A DNA stretch of 64,000 bases from Berberis thunbergii (GCA_003290165.1 QNQO01000675.1:496001-560000), one strand, 5' to 3'. Counted from the first letter of the stretch, positions 1 to 12,155 are shown. Made by a program: numbers and translations. Notes: generated from the sequence alone by a model not told the origin.

Positions 1-544
1 AGTTGACAAAGGCTGATAAGGATTTGTAAGGGACAAAGCATAAGAAAGAGGGGGGTTTTGCTGTGAAGCAAAAGGCTTCATAGCGTATTGGGCTTTGGTT
101 TGGGGTTTTGGAGGAAATCTGCAAAGAATTATCAACTCCTTTAATATATTCAATATCAAAATCAAAAGCTGACAAAAGTCCTTGTCATCGTGCAAAAATA
201 TGTTTGGAAACAAGATTTAAAACATCTTTGGTTAAAATTTCCTTTGCAAATTTACAATCAACACGTAGTAAAAACTTTTGATTAAAAAATATCATTTTGA
301 AATTTCATGATGCACAAAACAATCGATAAAATTTCTTTCTTGATTGTTGAGTAATTGATTTGGGTAGAATTCCAAATACCAGAATGGTATCGGACTAATT
401 GTATTTGTGTAGACTCTGGTGGGCGCTGTTTAAGAATACCACCGTATCCCTGGTTAGACACATCTGTTTTAACAATCTTGAAAGTTACAGGATTTGAGAT
501 TCCTCGACAATGAAGACTCTTGACCTATACTTCGACTTGTCTAA
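1..544 (-). pseudogene. Pararetroviral RNase H region, copy 1
   Basis: The - strand below 544 encodes the RNase H part of the pol region. The D-containing start motif (TDVSNQGYGG) is at about 420-450. The later part, rich in Phe, Lys and Asp and ending in a caulimovirid-like tail, is readable down to about 60. It is not in the same frame as the upstream reverse transcriptase. At least one in-frame stop falls where a Trp is expected, at about 195. The right copy lacks most of this C-terminal half. The element probably continues left of the window. Confidence 0.7.
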
Positions 545-1557
545 CTATTCTATAATGGGTTTCAGTCCATGGGCTTGAGTTAGACTGAGTCTTGTAAACA
601 ATGGCTTAATTAAAACACGAAGATTTTTGTAAAATTCTGCAACATAAGTTAAAGATCCTAAAAAACGTTGGAGTTGGGTTTTGTCCTTGATTTCATCATG
701 AAACTTATCAGCAAAATCAATTGCCCTAGAAATAGAAGTAATCATCCCATTATGAATTTTATGACCTAAAAATCTGACATTTGTTTGAAAATTTTCAATT
801 TTGGTTGGAGAAAGAACCAAACCATTTTCTTTGATGAGTTTGTAAAATTGATACAAGTGTTTCCAATGGTCATCAAGATAATTGGAGAAGATGAGTATAT
901 CATCGATATACACGATTGAAAAATGGGAAAATCGTGAAAAAATATCATTCATAATATTTTGGAATTCACTATGAGCATTTTTAGGCCAAATGGCATGACT
1001 ATCCATTCATAATGGCCAAAAGGAACATTGAATGTCGTTTTGTAACGGTCACAAGGGTGGATCTGTATTTGCCAAAATCTAGATTTGAGATCAAATTTAG
1101 AGAACACTTTTGCCGAGTGGAGTTTCTTAATAAGATCGCGTCTGTTGGGTATAGGATACCTAATCCATTGAAGAACCTTATTAAAGGGTTTATAATTGGT
1201 AACAAGACTAGCAGTACCTCTTTCAAGCTCAGCAGCTTTGCGAACGTAAAAGGCTGAACAACTCCACGGAGATTTGGAAGGAGTAATTAAATTTTTTGAA
1301 AGTTGAAAGTAAACCTTGAATTTTAGAATTGCAAAATTTCATTAATTCTGCATTCATCTGAATGGGTCGGGATTTGGTAGGAATTTGGGATTCTCGAAAT
1401 GAAGGGTCATATGGTAGTCTAACCATATGATTCTTTCGATGCCAGAAAGCATTGGGAAGATTAAAACAAAGTTCTGAAAACAATTGCTCTTTGAAATGAA
1501 CAATTTTGTATTGTAATTGGGTATCTTAGAGCTGATCATCAATACAACGATAAACAA
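545..1557 (-). pseudogene. Pararetroviral reverse transcriptase, copy 1
   Basis: Reverse transcriptase of the pararetrovirus. The clearest open stretch (545-1006) carries the catalytic YIDDILIFS motif at about 898-912, followed by the connection region (FLGHKI, QRFLGSL). Upstream, 1010-1557 encodes the fingers/palm with small indels that move the frame: near 1006 the run changes frame next to the normally invariant MPFGLKNA region. Copy 2 has the same domain in one longer open frame, which confirms the identity. Not functional as it stands. Confidence 0.85.
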
Positions 1558-1582
1558 TTTCAGTTTTGAGAAAATTTAAATG

Positions 1583-2100
1583 TTAATTTTTTTTAGACAA
1601 AAAGTTGAGGAAACAATTCTTTTGTTTTAAATAATTTATTTCAACTAATTTTGTTTTGCATAAAAACTTGAAGAGGATGTCACCACCAATAATTTTGGTA
1701 GAAATACCTGTATCTGTAACATTGAATGGATAAATTGTTGTAAAAAAGGGAGTACCCAAAATCATATTTTGAGTCGCATCCTTTACTAACAAAAAATCTT
1801 GTTTGATACAGATTTTATCTTAGCAAATGTGAGCACCAACAAGTTCGTATTGAACACTCAATTAACTATTAGTGGTAAACAGTTGTTGAGTGGTTTTTTG
1901 GTAGAATTGTGAGGAATTAATCCTTCAGCAATATAGTTAAGATCGGCTCCTAAATCGACAATAGCAATGGTATGGATTTTGTAATTTTTGTTAATAACCA
2001 AAGTTACATTAATATACCATTTGCAATAAGTAACTGTATTCATTTCATTAAGAAATGCAGGATTAGTTCCTTATTCAACAAGATTGGAAGATGAGGGACT
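1583..2100 (-). pseudogene. Pararetroviral aspartic protease region, copy 1
   Basis: The protease segment between coat protein and reverse transcriptase. The active-site neighbourhood reads AIVDLGADLNYI at about 1935-1965. The usual D-T/S-G triad is D-L-G here, so the catalytic Thr/Ser position is replaced. A second open stretch (1583-1792) contains the ILGTPF-like strand typical of retropepsins. Stops separate the two. Copy 2 shows the same D-L-G. Confidence 0.72.
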
Positions 2101-4378
2101 ATCAGGAAGAGAGTTTGCAGGTTGAATCTGGAGATTCGCCAACTGTTGTTCAAGCCAAGTTTGACCTTGCTTGAGCTGAGCAATCTCTTTTTTCATAATA
2201 TTGACTTCAGCTTAAAGATCAGGAACAGAGACGGAGTGTTGAGAAGGAGCTCTGAATCTCTTAATGATTTCTTTATGATTGTAAAATGAATTTACAATAT
2301 CTAGAACAGATTTTTGAGTGATTGTATTTTTAATGTGAGTTAAATACTCAGTTTTGAGCTGGGGATCATTAATACGATCAACAAAATCTAAAAGAATACT
2401 AGTTTCTTTTGTTTTGGAGAGCATATTAATGGATTGCAAAGCAGTGCATGTACAAGCTTTTGCACAAAGATCCTTATCAGAATCTTCTTGATTAGAAAAA
2501 TCTGAGTCATAACGCATTTGATAGACTTGAAGGTCATCGGATGAGTTAGAATCAGTCTCAGAGTTGAGCAGGATTGTAGTAAACATTTGTTTGATGTCGT
2601 CAGAAGCCTGAAGCTCATTTATCTTTTGGGTTGTTCTACAGTTTTTTGCATAATGACTAGGCTTTCCACATTTAAAACAAATAGGATTTTGAATTATAAA
2701 GCCTTGATGTTTAGAAAACTGTTTGGGCTTATGGGCATCGTGTCTTTTGGGCTTGGAATAGTAATTGTTATATTGTTTTTGTTGTTTTGGGCCATAAGGC
2801 CGATTGGACCTAAATGTTAGGGCTGGATGAAACCGATACTTTTGTCTAGATGTTTGGATAAGAGGGACTTGAATTTATTCAAAGCCATACTGCTGACAGA
2901 ATGATCCAAGTTCTCTAGAACCAGATATATTCTGTTTTTTGAGCTGGGCTTTAAGAAGAAGATCATTGCATAGTTGCAAAGCAACTTCATCGATCTTGGC
3001 AATCAAGTCTCCGAAAGTTAATCTTTCAAATGGTATGTCACCATTGTACTCGGTCTGTAATTTATCACGAACAATATCTGCAAACACAAGAGGTAACCCT
3101 AAAATAAATTTCCTTTTTCATAAGGGATTGTTAGCCTCATTTTGAAGCATCACTTTCTTTAGGAACACATCCATATACCATCTGAAATGACTAAGAGTTT
3201 TGCATCTAAAGATCATAAAAAGATCTCTAGATTTATTTTAAAATTTTTAAGGATCACCTATAAAATGTTTGAGAATGGCAAAAATCAATGTTGCAACTGC
3301 ATCAGAGATATTTTCTCCGTTATTAGATTTGATAGGCTGACCATTGTAATCAATTTTAATAGCTTGAAGGATACCCTGTTGTTCAGCAAAGAGAACACCA
3401 GCAATACCTAGGTCAGATTTATGCTCACTGCGATGAGCAGATGCCATCATGACCATGTTTTGTGTTAATTCGATAATATTTTCTTCAGTTATGCCATTTA
3501 TATTCCATTCATAGATGTTTCCTGTAGAAAACGAACCGAATGTATGAAGGTGTTTTTTCTTCATATTGCATATCAGGAAGGGTTGACCTAGGATAAAAAT
3601 TCTTAGTTGTAGGCAAAAGATTAGTAGCCTGATGAGTTCGAGATGAACGAATTGGATTGGTTTCAAATCTATCATTAGATTAAAGTATGTCCAGTTCATA
3701 CATAATGTCTGGTTCATCTTCAGATTCAGCATGAGAAAGAGTGTTTATTTGATTTTTTGATGATGAAGGATTTTTCAAGACAGGTGTAGCCTGAAGCTTT
3801 AAAGCAGCAAGTATACGATTGATCTCATCGAAAATTTGGGGAGGGGTTGAAAGAACATCATTTTCGATTGTAGAATGACTAAAATAAGTAACTGGTTTTG
3901 GATTGGGAATTGGGGAAGATAACTGAACATGGGAGCTATTCAGTTGTTGACCAAATTCATTGAGCAAAACATTAGTGTAATTGTTTTGCTCGATGATTTT
4001 GACAATTCTTTTTGAATCCGAGAGGGAAATCAGATCCTTGAGAGGAGAGACTATGATAGTCCGTCCTTGGGTTCGTATGTTAATTTCTTCTAAGGGAGGC
4101 AAAACTAATTCAACCACAATATTTTTTAGATGCCATGGCTTAGAAGCATTTCTGACAACATTAATTTTGGAAAGATAAATAGACTCATACCATTCAAGAA
4201 ATGGTATATGATCTTTGATATTTTCACGGAATTGATAAAATATTTTACCTAAACTAATCCTTTGGTCAGGAGTAGTCTGAGCATAAAATATTTTCCTTTT
4301 GTCAGAATTGTAATATTGAGAGAATTCATCTTTGACCTTTTGTTTGTCTAAAATGAATTCGGTTGATAGAACATTCAA
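2101..4378 (-). pseudogene. Pararetroviral coat-protein region with CCHC zinc knuckle, copy 1
   Basis: The coat/nucleocapsid part of the polyprotein. A perfect CX2CX4HX4C zinc knuckle (CFKCGKPSHYAKNC) lies at 2638-2679. Upstream is an acidic N-terminal segment (3680-4378 open, 232 codons) rich in Asn, Ser and Pro, and downstream an acidic linker (2212-2586) ahead of the protease. The frame is broken by a stop at about 3677, an A-run insertion near 3556, and a stop near 2878. The region 4379-4618 continues the upstream linker after another in-frame stop. Confidence 0.78.
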
Positions 4379-4618
4379 CTAAGATGGATCACCCATCTCG
4401 GATCGAGTTGAAGATCTTTCAGAAGGATGATCTGAAGGAGGATTGTAGATCAGTTGTGGGATATGTGGGTGATAAGGATTAGATCTTAGGTTAGCAAAGT
4501 CTAAATGAGGGATAACTTTTGGAGTAAGAGTTATGGGGATTTGGGTAGGAGCAGTTCTGAATGATGATTCAGATCTACATTCTGATTGGAAATCTAGAGG
4601 TTGTAACCTAGTTATCCT

Positions 4619-5037
4619 TGAAAGGTCAAAGAATTGGCAACTACAGTCAATTTCTTGATTGTCGGGTGTGCAAATCCTAAAATGCTAATAGTGGCATTGT
4701 TTTAAAAACTATGTACCAACAATACAGATACAATATCTGAGTCCGACGCGGATTTGAAGTGTTTGACAAGTCAGACAAATAAAAAAGACAATTTTTATTA
4801 TCATGTCTACAAATCTGTAAGCTGTAATGGTGGCATTGTCTTCAAAACTATGTATCAACGACACTTGTATCGGATACCTCAGACCGAAAAATATGAGATA
4901 TTCTATGGATACGTGCAAATATTTTAGTCATGTTCATTCACTTGTAGGTCAATATTGCTACTCTAATTTGTCTATGCTTGTAACATTAGTATACAATTGA
5001 AATTTTTGAAAGTATGTGAAAAAATTGATAATCTAAG
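4619..5037. repeat. Dispersed repeat, left copy
   Basis: About 419 bp nearly identical to 38728-39148 in the same orientation. It is AT-rich and holds palindromic motifs of the kind (t)gtcggacac, typical of a non-autonomous DNA-element family in plants. It begins exactly where pararetrovirus copy 1 ends, and homology stops sharply after atctaag. No coding potential. Confidence 0.85.
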
Positions 5038-5563
5038 GGAGAAAAGAGAAGATGAATAGTGAGTGGGAGATGGTTTATAATAGGGGTGTTCCTAGAACAT
5101 TAAAAAAATGGGAGGTGGTGTTCTTTAGCGGAAATGGTGGTCTCATTTAGTCGTTGCCTAGAGGTCATTCGTTTTGGCTAACACTTAACAGGGAATTGGC
5201 CTAAACCCTCTCGATCCCTCACCCCGCTACACAGCCTCTCTTCACAGGTGAGGCGGGGCTTGGTTTTTCACTCCTCGAACATAAATTTTAGGTATTTTGT
5301 TCGCTCTTTGTATCAGTGTGTTTTAGGGTTTTAGCAAGTTCATGATTTTTTTTTATTCGGTGTGATCTTTGCTAAAAAGTGACTCCCTTGCCACACAATT
5401 GTTCAGATAAAATTTTTCCAAGACAAAGTAGGTAGAATATTCGTCGAACAATTGTGACGCCTCATGTAGTTGTATTTTGCCATTTCTACTACATCTTTGG
5501 GGAATCTAATAATTTTGTATTTCTTTTTGTTTGATGATTACGAGGTTTCAGATAGCATATGCA
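5038..5563 (+). promoter_or_regulatory. Upstream region and leader of the ESF2-like gene
   Basis: Between the repeat and the first coding exon no other gene is seen. A short GC-rich stretch lies at 5200-5270 and AT-rich leader sequence follows. A pyrimidine tract and AG just before 5551 could be the acceptor of a 5'-UTR intron, which would put the coding start at 5564 close to the splice junction. No TATA box could be assigned with confidence. Confidence 0.35.
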
Positions 5564-8500
5564 ATGAGTGAGGAAGAGGAAGAGCAAGAGCATGGTGGAA
5601 GTATGCATTCAGAAAAAGAGGAAGAGAAAGAGAATGTAACCGCCTATTTAGAAGAAGAGCAGCATGAGGGCGTTGTGAAAAGAGTAGTAGAATCTCGGCC
5701 TGGGCGCAACAAAAGGAATAAACGTTTATTGAAGGAAGCAGCTGCCAAGGCCCATAAGCGTGGGGTTTGCTATTTGAGTCGAATTCCTCCACACATGGAT
5801 CCCTTGAAGCTTCGTCAAATTCTCTCTCAGCATGGAGAGATACACCGCATTTATCTCACACCCGAAGGTAGTGAATAAATATATGGATTTTGCATTTGCT
5901 ACTGTTTGCAGGAGCACCATATTCTTGTTAAATTGCTACCTAATCTAATAGATAAAAAAGCAAACCTAGCATATATCAAGTGCTTCTCTAGGAGTCTTGT
6001 AGTTGAATAGTTTCAGTTGTTTATAGGATTTTGATAGAAAAATATATTTATGAGCATCGTAGCTAAGTTTAGGGCTCATGTCCTATCCATTAATTGAGAA
6101 GCAATGGGAATGGGGGTGGTGAAAAACCCATCAATTCAAATGTTAAATTAGAAGCTTCATTTTGGTTGTGGTTTATTGATCAATGATGATTTTACTATTT
6201 TCACTTGACAGATCCTGCTGCACAAGTGCATCGTAAGCGAGCTGGTGGATTTCGAGGTCAAGAATTTTCAGAGGGGTATGTATCCTTTTCCATCACCATT
6301 TGGTAGAAATTCCCTTGGGTGCCAATCAAGCGTCTGTTGATTTTTGCTACTCCCCTATTTCTCAATCCGATTTAACCTTGATCATACTTGATTTATGCAA
6401 TTGTTTTGTATTGTAGAGCTCTTATTTTATGTATTTAATTGGCAAACATTTGACTTTTGTTGTTTTTTTTTTAAATATTTAGGTGGGTTGAATTCACAAA
6501 GAAAGGTGTTGCAAAAAGGGTTGCTAATATGTTAAATGGGGAACAAATAGGTATGGTTATTCACTCAATGGTAATCTTTTGGCCTTCGTCCAGGCTCGTA
6601 GCATGAAGAGCACTTTTTTTTCATTTCAAATGTAGATTAACTAATTTGAAGTTTTGACCCTCGAGCATTCTCAAATACATGAGGGGTGTGTGTTAAGTTT
6701 GTCAACAGGGACCAAAGATTCTCTTTTCAATTAACGATTATTTGGTTGGTGTTGTTGTTTTTTTATTTTGGGTGTGTTCTTCTGTTTGAATTTTCCCTTG
6801 GGATGTTCACTTGGGTGACATGTTTCCAATAATCGTAGGCATTAGCTCAATTATCTTAGTCAGCCTTTTTGTTTTGACTTTTTATGTTTGCCAATGTTTG
6901 TACAAAATACAAATATTCATAAACTGTTCATTTCATTCATATTTAGGTGGGAGGAAGAGGTCATCATTCTATTATGATCTCTGGAACATCAAATACCTAA
7001 GTAAATTCAAATGGGATGATCTCACTGAAGAAATTGGTATATGGCTAACTGCTTAAATTATTTTTTCAAACAACCATTTTTTTTTTTTTAACACTTAGAA
7101 TATCAAACAAATAGTTAACTTGAGATGGTGGCAGCTTATAAGTCTGCCGTCCGGGAGCAGAAGCTAGCTTTAGAGATTTCGGCTGCTAAGAGGGAGCGAG
7201 ATTTCTACCTTAATAAGGTCGATAAGTCTCGTGCCTTGGCTTCTATTCAAGAACGAATGAGGAAGGTGTGTGCATCACTATCTTTATTTGGTAATGGTAG
7301 TTGTCAATTTATTTAGTTCTTCACTATAGTAAATATCTTTTTGAGTCCTGAACTGATTGGCAGACTTGCTTAGATTGGTTGAAGACAATATTGTGCTAAA
7401 CATAGATTTGCTAATTGGTAACAATAATTGATTTTTTATTTGTTTTGGACTGGGTTTGGTTTGCAAATTTTATTTGCATTGCAACCTCCTTTTATGATCA
7501 TTTTTTATTAATAATACATCTATCTTTACCATCAAAATAAAAACCCCATTAAATAGATCTTATAAGTTTGCTTAACCCTTTGATATTTCAACATTTTTTT
7601 TAATCTTTTTAAGATAACGAAGAAATTTATTTTGTTCTTTTAACAAAGATTCTAGTTTGTTGAAAAGAATGATAATACAAGGTCAAGGTCCCCGACAAGG
7701 AATTATGGAACTAGCATAATTAAGTCCTGGAAGCAAACACCCTTGAAGTCAACATGGTTGGAACACATGTACGATAATGTGGAGTGAACACTGTCAAACA
7801 CCATGTAGTTTCTTACTTGTCAAATGACCCAAGCAATAACATAAGGGATAAGAGATCAGATAACTTCGCTCATTCCTCTAGAGTTTGGCATCTTCAATCA
7901 TGCGTATCTACCAAGGATCTCAACAATATCCAATACACACCACAACTCTAGATGAAGTTAGCTCAAATGTAGCTAGCGATGTCACAATGAAGAAGTAGAT
8001 GATCCCGAAACTCTAAACTTTGCTCACACATAAAAACAATCCAAAGAAACTTGTGTCCCTCTATTTGCCAAGACATTTGTGTGGCAATACGGTTTTACAT
8101 AACTCCCTTGTGAAAAAAGAGTAAAAGACACATTTGGAGAAACTTTTCCTCCAAAGAAGAGAATAAAAGTTAGTTTTAACACCTGAAGCAGGCCTCTAGT
8201 CCACCAAATGGTTGTAGATTGAGGAATCTAAAAGGATCCCCCTTAGGTCATGTCGACTTCTAAACACCCTTTCGCCATTTGGCACCATTAAATCAAGGCT
8301 TTCTTGCAAGTTACCGGCTTCTTCTACTTCCTATTCATTAAGGTGTCTTGTGTTGGATCGGTGCATCACCTTTACCAAGCAAGCACATGCTCTACCCCAT
8401 TAAGGAAAACACATGCAAGTATGCAACATTGGTGATGCTTAACCAAATATTGTGCTACGTGGCCAAGATGGGTGATTAAGAAGCCACCCATTCTTACCCC

Positions 8501-9473
8501 GTCATAGTTGGATTGGCTAATTCTCTTTCATAAACTATTTAAAAAATCTTTAAAAAAAATCTTCATCATAAATGATACTTATCAAAATGATGATAAGGTA
8601 GTTGGATTGGTGATATGTTTTAATTTATTATAAAAAAATCTTTAAAAAATATTTTGATTATAGGTAGTTGTGTAACTTTTTGTACATGTTTGCTTATGAT
8701 ACTTATCAAAATGATGATGTATACTATTATGCTAATATGTTTCAATTTATTATAATTTTTTTTTAAATGTTAAGACCGCCTCAATGAAGGGAGGCGTCCG
8801 CCTCGTCTGAGGCGTTTTCAGGCATGTCCGCCTCGCCTTTTCCTCAACGACTTAACTAAAATGTCCATGACTTGTAGTAGTAATGGTATCACTTCAACAT
8901 GCCTTTGAATTTCTTAATTCTTGGTTTATTAAGCACAATTCTGATTATTTTCGGACAATGTTCTAATTGTTTTACTACCTTTGTTTCCATGACTTGTAGT
9001 AGTAATGGTATCACTTCAACATGCCTTTGAATTTCTTAATTTTTGGTTTATTAAGCACAATTCTGTTTATTTTTGGACAATGTTCTAATTTTTTTACTAC
9101 CTTAGTTTATACCTACGACATATCATTCATATTTGGAACGGCATCTCTTTGAATGTCGGTGATTGGTTGTCCTTTTGCTGATACCATATACACTGCAATA
9201 ATACACAGAAACAGAAGATACAGAGGGACACAGACAAGAATTCTAAAGGCCCAGTTGACCAGCCGGAGCCAAAGGTGATTCGCCACTTCCCGCAGAATCG
9301 ATCAGTTTCAGATACTTCAAACCAAAGTAAACCTAGACTCTCAAGAGATGTATTGGCTGGGGTTAGTTTCATCTGTGTATTCTTTATCCTCTGGCCTAGC
9401 TTCGGATTCTTATTTTCAAAATTAAGCCCAATTATGGTTTGTCCTGCAGGTGTTTGGTGGTTCTTCTTCATGA
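5564..9473 (+). CDS. ESF2: ESF2/ABT1-like pre-rRNA processing RNA-binding protein
   Basis: Nucleolar RRM protein of the ESF2/ABT1 family, known to help assemble the small-subunit processome for 18S rRNA maturation. I place seven coding exons with GT-AG borders and matching phases: 5564-5867, 6212-6275, 6483-6550, 6947-7036, 7135-7265, 9209-9361, 9450-9473; about 277 residues. The N-terminus is acidic (EEEEEQEH), then a basic stretch, an RRM with RNP2-like VCYLSRIP and RNP1-like WVEFTKKG, the family hallmark YYDLWNIKYL, a basic coiled coil (YKSAVREQKLALEISAAKRE) and the C-terminal VIRHFPQNR/SRDVLAG block ending GGSSS. The ATG at 5564 is chosen because it starts the acidic domain; an in-frame ATG at 5534 is possible. 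Intron 5 is 1.9 kb and full of insertions. The last exon is only 24 nt and is duplicated downstream. Confidence 0.9.
7676..8300 (-). pseudogene. LINE reverse-transcriptase zinc-binding remnant in ESF2 intron 5
   Basis: On the - strand, 7980-8170 encodes a degenerate zf-RVT-like stretch (CEQSLEFRDHLLLHCDIAS), the C-terminal zinc-binding domain of plant LINE ORF2. It is broken by several stops. The rest of the segment is anonymous. It was inserted into intron 5 of the ESF2-like gene on the opposite strand. Confidence 0.55.
8772..8850. repeat. GC-rich gaggcg/cgcctc repeat patch
   Basis: A short GC-rich block in otherwise AT-rich intron, with recurring gaggcg and cgcctc words on both strands (ggaggcgtccgcctcg). 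It resembles a TE terminus but has no partner that I can see. Confidence 0.4.
8865..9107. repeat. Tandem duplication, about 122-bp unit, two copies
   Basis: The unit starting ccatgacttgtagtag at 8865 repeats at 8987 with a few substitutions. It lies in intron 5 of the ESF2-like gene, about 100 bp before the exon 6 acceptor. Confidence 0.9.
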
Positions 9474-9798
9474 TTGGTCACCATCTGCAACTTTTGCATA
9501 GGATTTAAGAGTGCGTTTGATTTGTCATTTCCTTCTTAGTGAAAATGGAACATAGTAATTAATGTGAGAAGACTACATGTGATTATCGGAGAGCTGGCCT
9601 AGCTTTGGATTCTTATTTTTCAGAATTAAGCCCGATTATGGTTTGTCCTGCCGGTGTTTGGTGGTTCTTCTTCATGATTGATCACCATCGGCAACTTTTT
9701 GCAAAGGATTTAAGAGTTAGTTTGATTTGTCATTACCTTCTTAATCAAAATGGAACATAGTAATTAATGTGAGAAGACTACATGTGATTCTCGGTGAG
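9391..9798. repeat. Tandem duplication spanning the last ESF2 exon
   Basis: Two units of about 203-205 bp: 9391-9593 and 9594-9798. Each contains the end of the last intron, the 24-nt terminal exon with its stop, and 3' flank. In unit 1 the acceptor is ctgcag; in unit 2 it is ctgccg, so the AG is lost and the second terminal exon (about 9654-9677) should not be spliced. Confidence 0.92.
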
Positions 9799-10733
9799 TA
9801 TACTCTCTTCATGAGCATCTAGCATCTTGCGACTTCCTTCTGTATATTGTCATTAGGGTGCACTTTGAAATTTACCTACTTGTCGTGTTCATTTACATAC
9901 TTGTGAAACTCGTGTAATTTGAAAATTTCCAATGCATTGATCTAGATTTTCTTTTGGACTGCCTTCTTTTTGTTCTTACTATGTCAAAATTCTACATATA
10001 CATCCATTGGCCATGCAAATGATCTATAATGAGTTCCTGGGATTTGCCATTTTGGTTTTTGAATTAGGTTCTGTAACTTGCTAAATCTCCCTTTAAATGA
10101 GCTTATCTAGGCAGTGAATATGATCACATAAACTAATTATAATAGCTGTCTTTCACTCAAATTTATTGAAGGCAACATTTTTGACATTTGTTTTAGTGAA
10201 TATTAATTTCATCAGTAATTATTTACTAGATATTTAACTTGATCGAAGTATTATTTTCATTTGATCGATTACACTATTTTTGTATTTAAACTCTGCTGAG
10301 TGAAGTTTGTGGTGAAAAATCTTGGATGTGTTCATGCATTTATAACAATTAGGACAGCACTTGCTATCATTGGCTCAGCTATTAGACAGAAAACAACAAT
10401 ATTGGTCCAATGCCACACCTTCTCATCTATCCTTGCAATTCTCCTTTGCTGGCGAGACAAAATAGATAATCATTACCAGGTATCAGAGATGCTGATGATT
10501 AGTTTCTTTACAACTGATGTCTCATTTTTTACCTTTAAATCATACTCAGGAAAACAAAGGTCAGTGGGAAGAGAGTGAATGGTTGACGAAGTGTCTTTGT
10601 ACCTTTTTCGGAAGAAAAAAAACTTTAGAAATCTTATGCCTTTTCTGGGGAATAAAAAAACAAAAATTCTACAGTACTTGGAGTTTGGTGCCTGGATGGT
10701 ACCAGACATGATATTTGAGGAGGCAGATTGACT
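9799..10733. other. Intergenic, no gene recognised
   Basis: AT-rich spacer after the ESF2-like gene. An open stretch at 10300-10578 (+) resembles nothing I know and has no supporting splice or motif structure. Nothing else is supported. Confidence 0.5.
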
Positions 10734-11080
10734 CATTTGACTTTCAAAACTCCCAAAATTTTGTTGCCAATTAGTGGGCTTAAAAATTTTGTTCCTCGAC
10801 CTCGTTGGAACCGTTCATCTCCTCCACCTTGTTGGAACCATTCATTCATATGGTTGTTTTAAGCTTATCCTTTGGCTGTTGGTTGTACTAACTGTTATTA
10901 ATGGAAGAGGAACTCACCTTCGGCACCGGCGAGGTGGAGTAAACGAATAGTAACGGTGAGGTGGAGGAAATGGGCGAGGTGGAGGAGATGAACAGTTCCA
11001 CTGTGCATTTTTATGTTTTCAACCCTAAAATTTTTAAGCCCTATTTGGCTACAAAGTTTTTAGAGTTTTGAAAATCAAAT
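10734..11080. mobile_element. Foldback MITE-like element
   Basis: Imperfect terminal inverted repeats. The left end (ttgactttcaaaactcccaa) pairs with the right end (gagttttgaaaatcaaat). The inner words gggcttaaaaatttt and gaaccgttcatctcctccac recur inverted at 11028-11042 and around 10990. About 347 bp, non-coding. No clear target-site duplication. Confidence 0.6.
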
Positions 11081-12155
11081 ACCTCTTCATGCCAAGTAGA
11101 AAGTATGTGCATTTTACCATCCAAACACAAAACATGCACCAAACTCCAAGCACCGTAGAAGGGCTCATAAAAATAAGGAGAAAAAACTCACAAGGTTGGT
11201 GGGAAGCTGAATTGTTGGGACAGTATGGTCTGAAGAAAGACCATAGAGTTGATGAACACCTTACAACACTTGGGCCTGATACCCAAGTATGGTCACGCCC
11301 CCATAATATGCTGGGAGTCCAGTAGTCTACTGAAGATACAAGGCCTTCCTCATGTTTTATTGCTGGTTTTTGCATTGTAGACTACTTGTTGTTAACAAAA
11401 GAATGATTTATAAAGTAATCATGATGCACACCGATTTAGGCTCCAACAGATGTTGATCTATGACGCTTATGGATATCAAGCAGACATTGCGATCAAATCA
11501 TCGACTATTACTACATTTATGGTTGCTCATGAAGAATAATTAGTCCTCGTGAACAAGAAATGTGATTTCTAAAAATTTCATGAAATATTTTCTATTTTGA
11601 AGTTACAGAATTCTCTTTTAAATTTTGAAATATGTCGAAATTTTTTTGAGAAAAGTAATAAATATTCTAATCTCAATATATTTTAACATGCTATAATATT
11701 GTTTTAGTATAAAAAATTTAAGTTTATTGTATGAGTGATATTCATATGTAACATGTAGTCTGTACATGACTACGAATTGTGTGAGACTTTTATATAGTAT
11801 TTAATAATTTAAATTTGAAATCACAATCAAAGTTTTATATTTATTCTACACAAATAAAATATTTCTCAAAATCATGAGATTGAAATTAACTCAAAAAACG
11901 AAATCACAATCCAGGCTCGTTAATGATGGAAGGGTTTGAAAACCTTACCTGCACCTCTGGTAACAGGCTGGCAGTGTCACAGACAAGGATGGCAGCAAAT
12001 GAATAGAAAACCTTTGTCCCTGGACTCCTTTGGATGACGTGTTCTCTATGACACTGTTTTGTATTTTCCTAAACATATCCATATGCTAATTTTGAAATGA
12101 AATAAATTAATTCATATGTGCCTCCCATTCTTTCAAGTAGCGAAAATTCTAAAAT
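11081..12155. other. Intergenic, no gene recognised
   Basis: AT-rich spacer. Open stretches on both strands at about 11050-11375 overlap each other and match no family I recognise. The part up to 11900 is low complexity. Confidence 0.45.

Larger units (their letters stand above)
1..4618 (-). mobile_element. Endogenous pararetrovirus copy 1 (Caulimoviridae), degenerate
   Basis: Integrated plant pararetrovirus read right to left. In order it holds a coat-protein region with a zinc knuckle, an aspartic protease, a reverse transcriptase with YIDD, and RNase H, which runs to the left window edge. The single-polyprotein order resembles petuvirus or florendovirus types; I cannot decide between them. 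The coding frame is broken by many stops and indels, so it is dead. The movement-protein end is missing: viral homology stops near 4618, where a dispersed repeat begins. It is collinear and highly similar to 30076-34600. Confidence 0.9.

Noticed and set aside
3247..3732. 161-codon viral frame as one intact protein
   Set aside because: Its first ~60 codons are out of frame with the coat region; the change sits at an A-run.
10300..10711. Overlapping + strand frames as a small gene
   Set aside because: No splice structure, no family resemblance, ordinary AT-rich spacer composition.
11049..11375. 108-codon - strand and 85-codon + strand frames
   Set aside because: They overlap on opposite strands and neither shows a motif or a credible start context.
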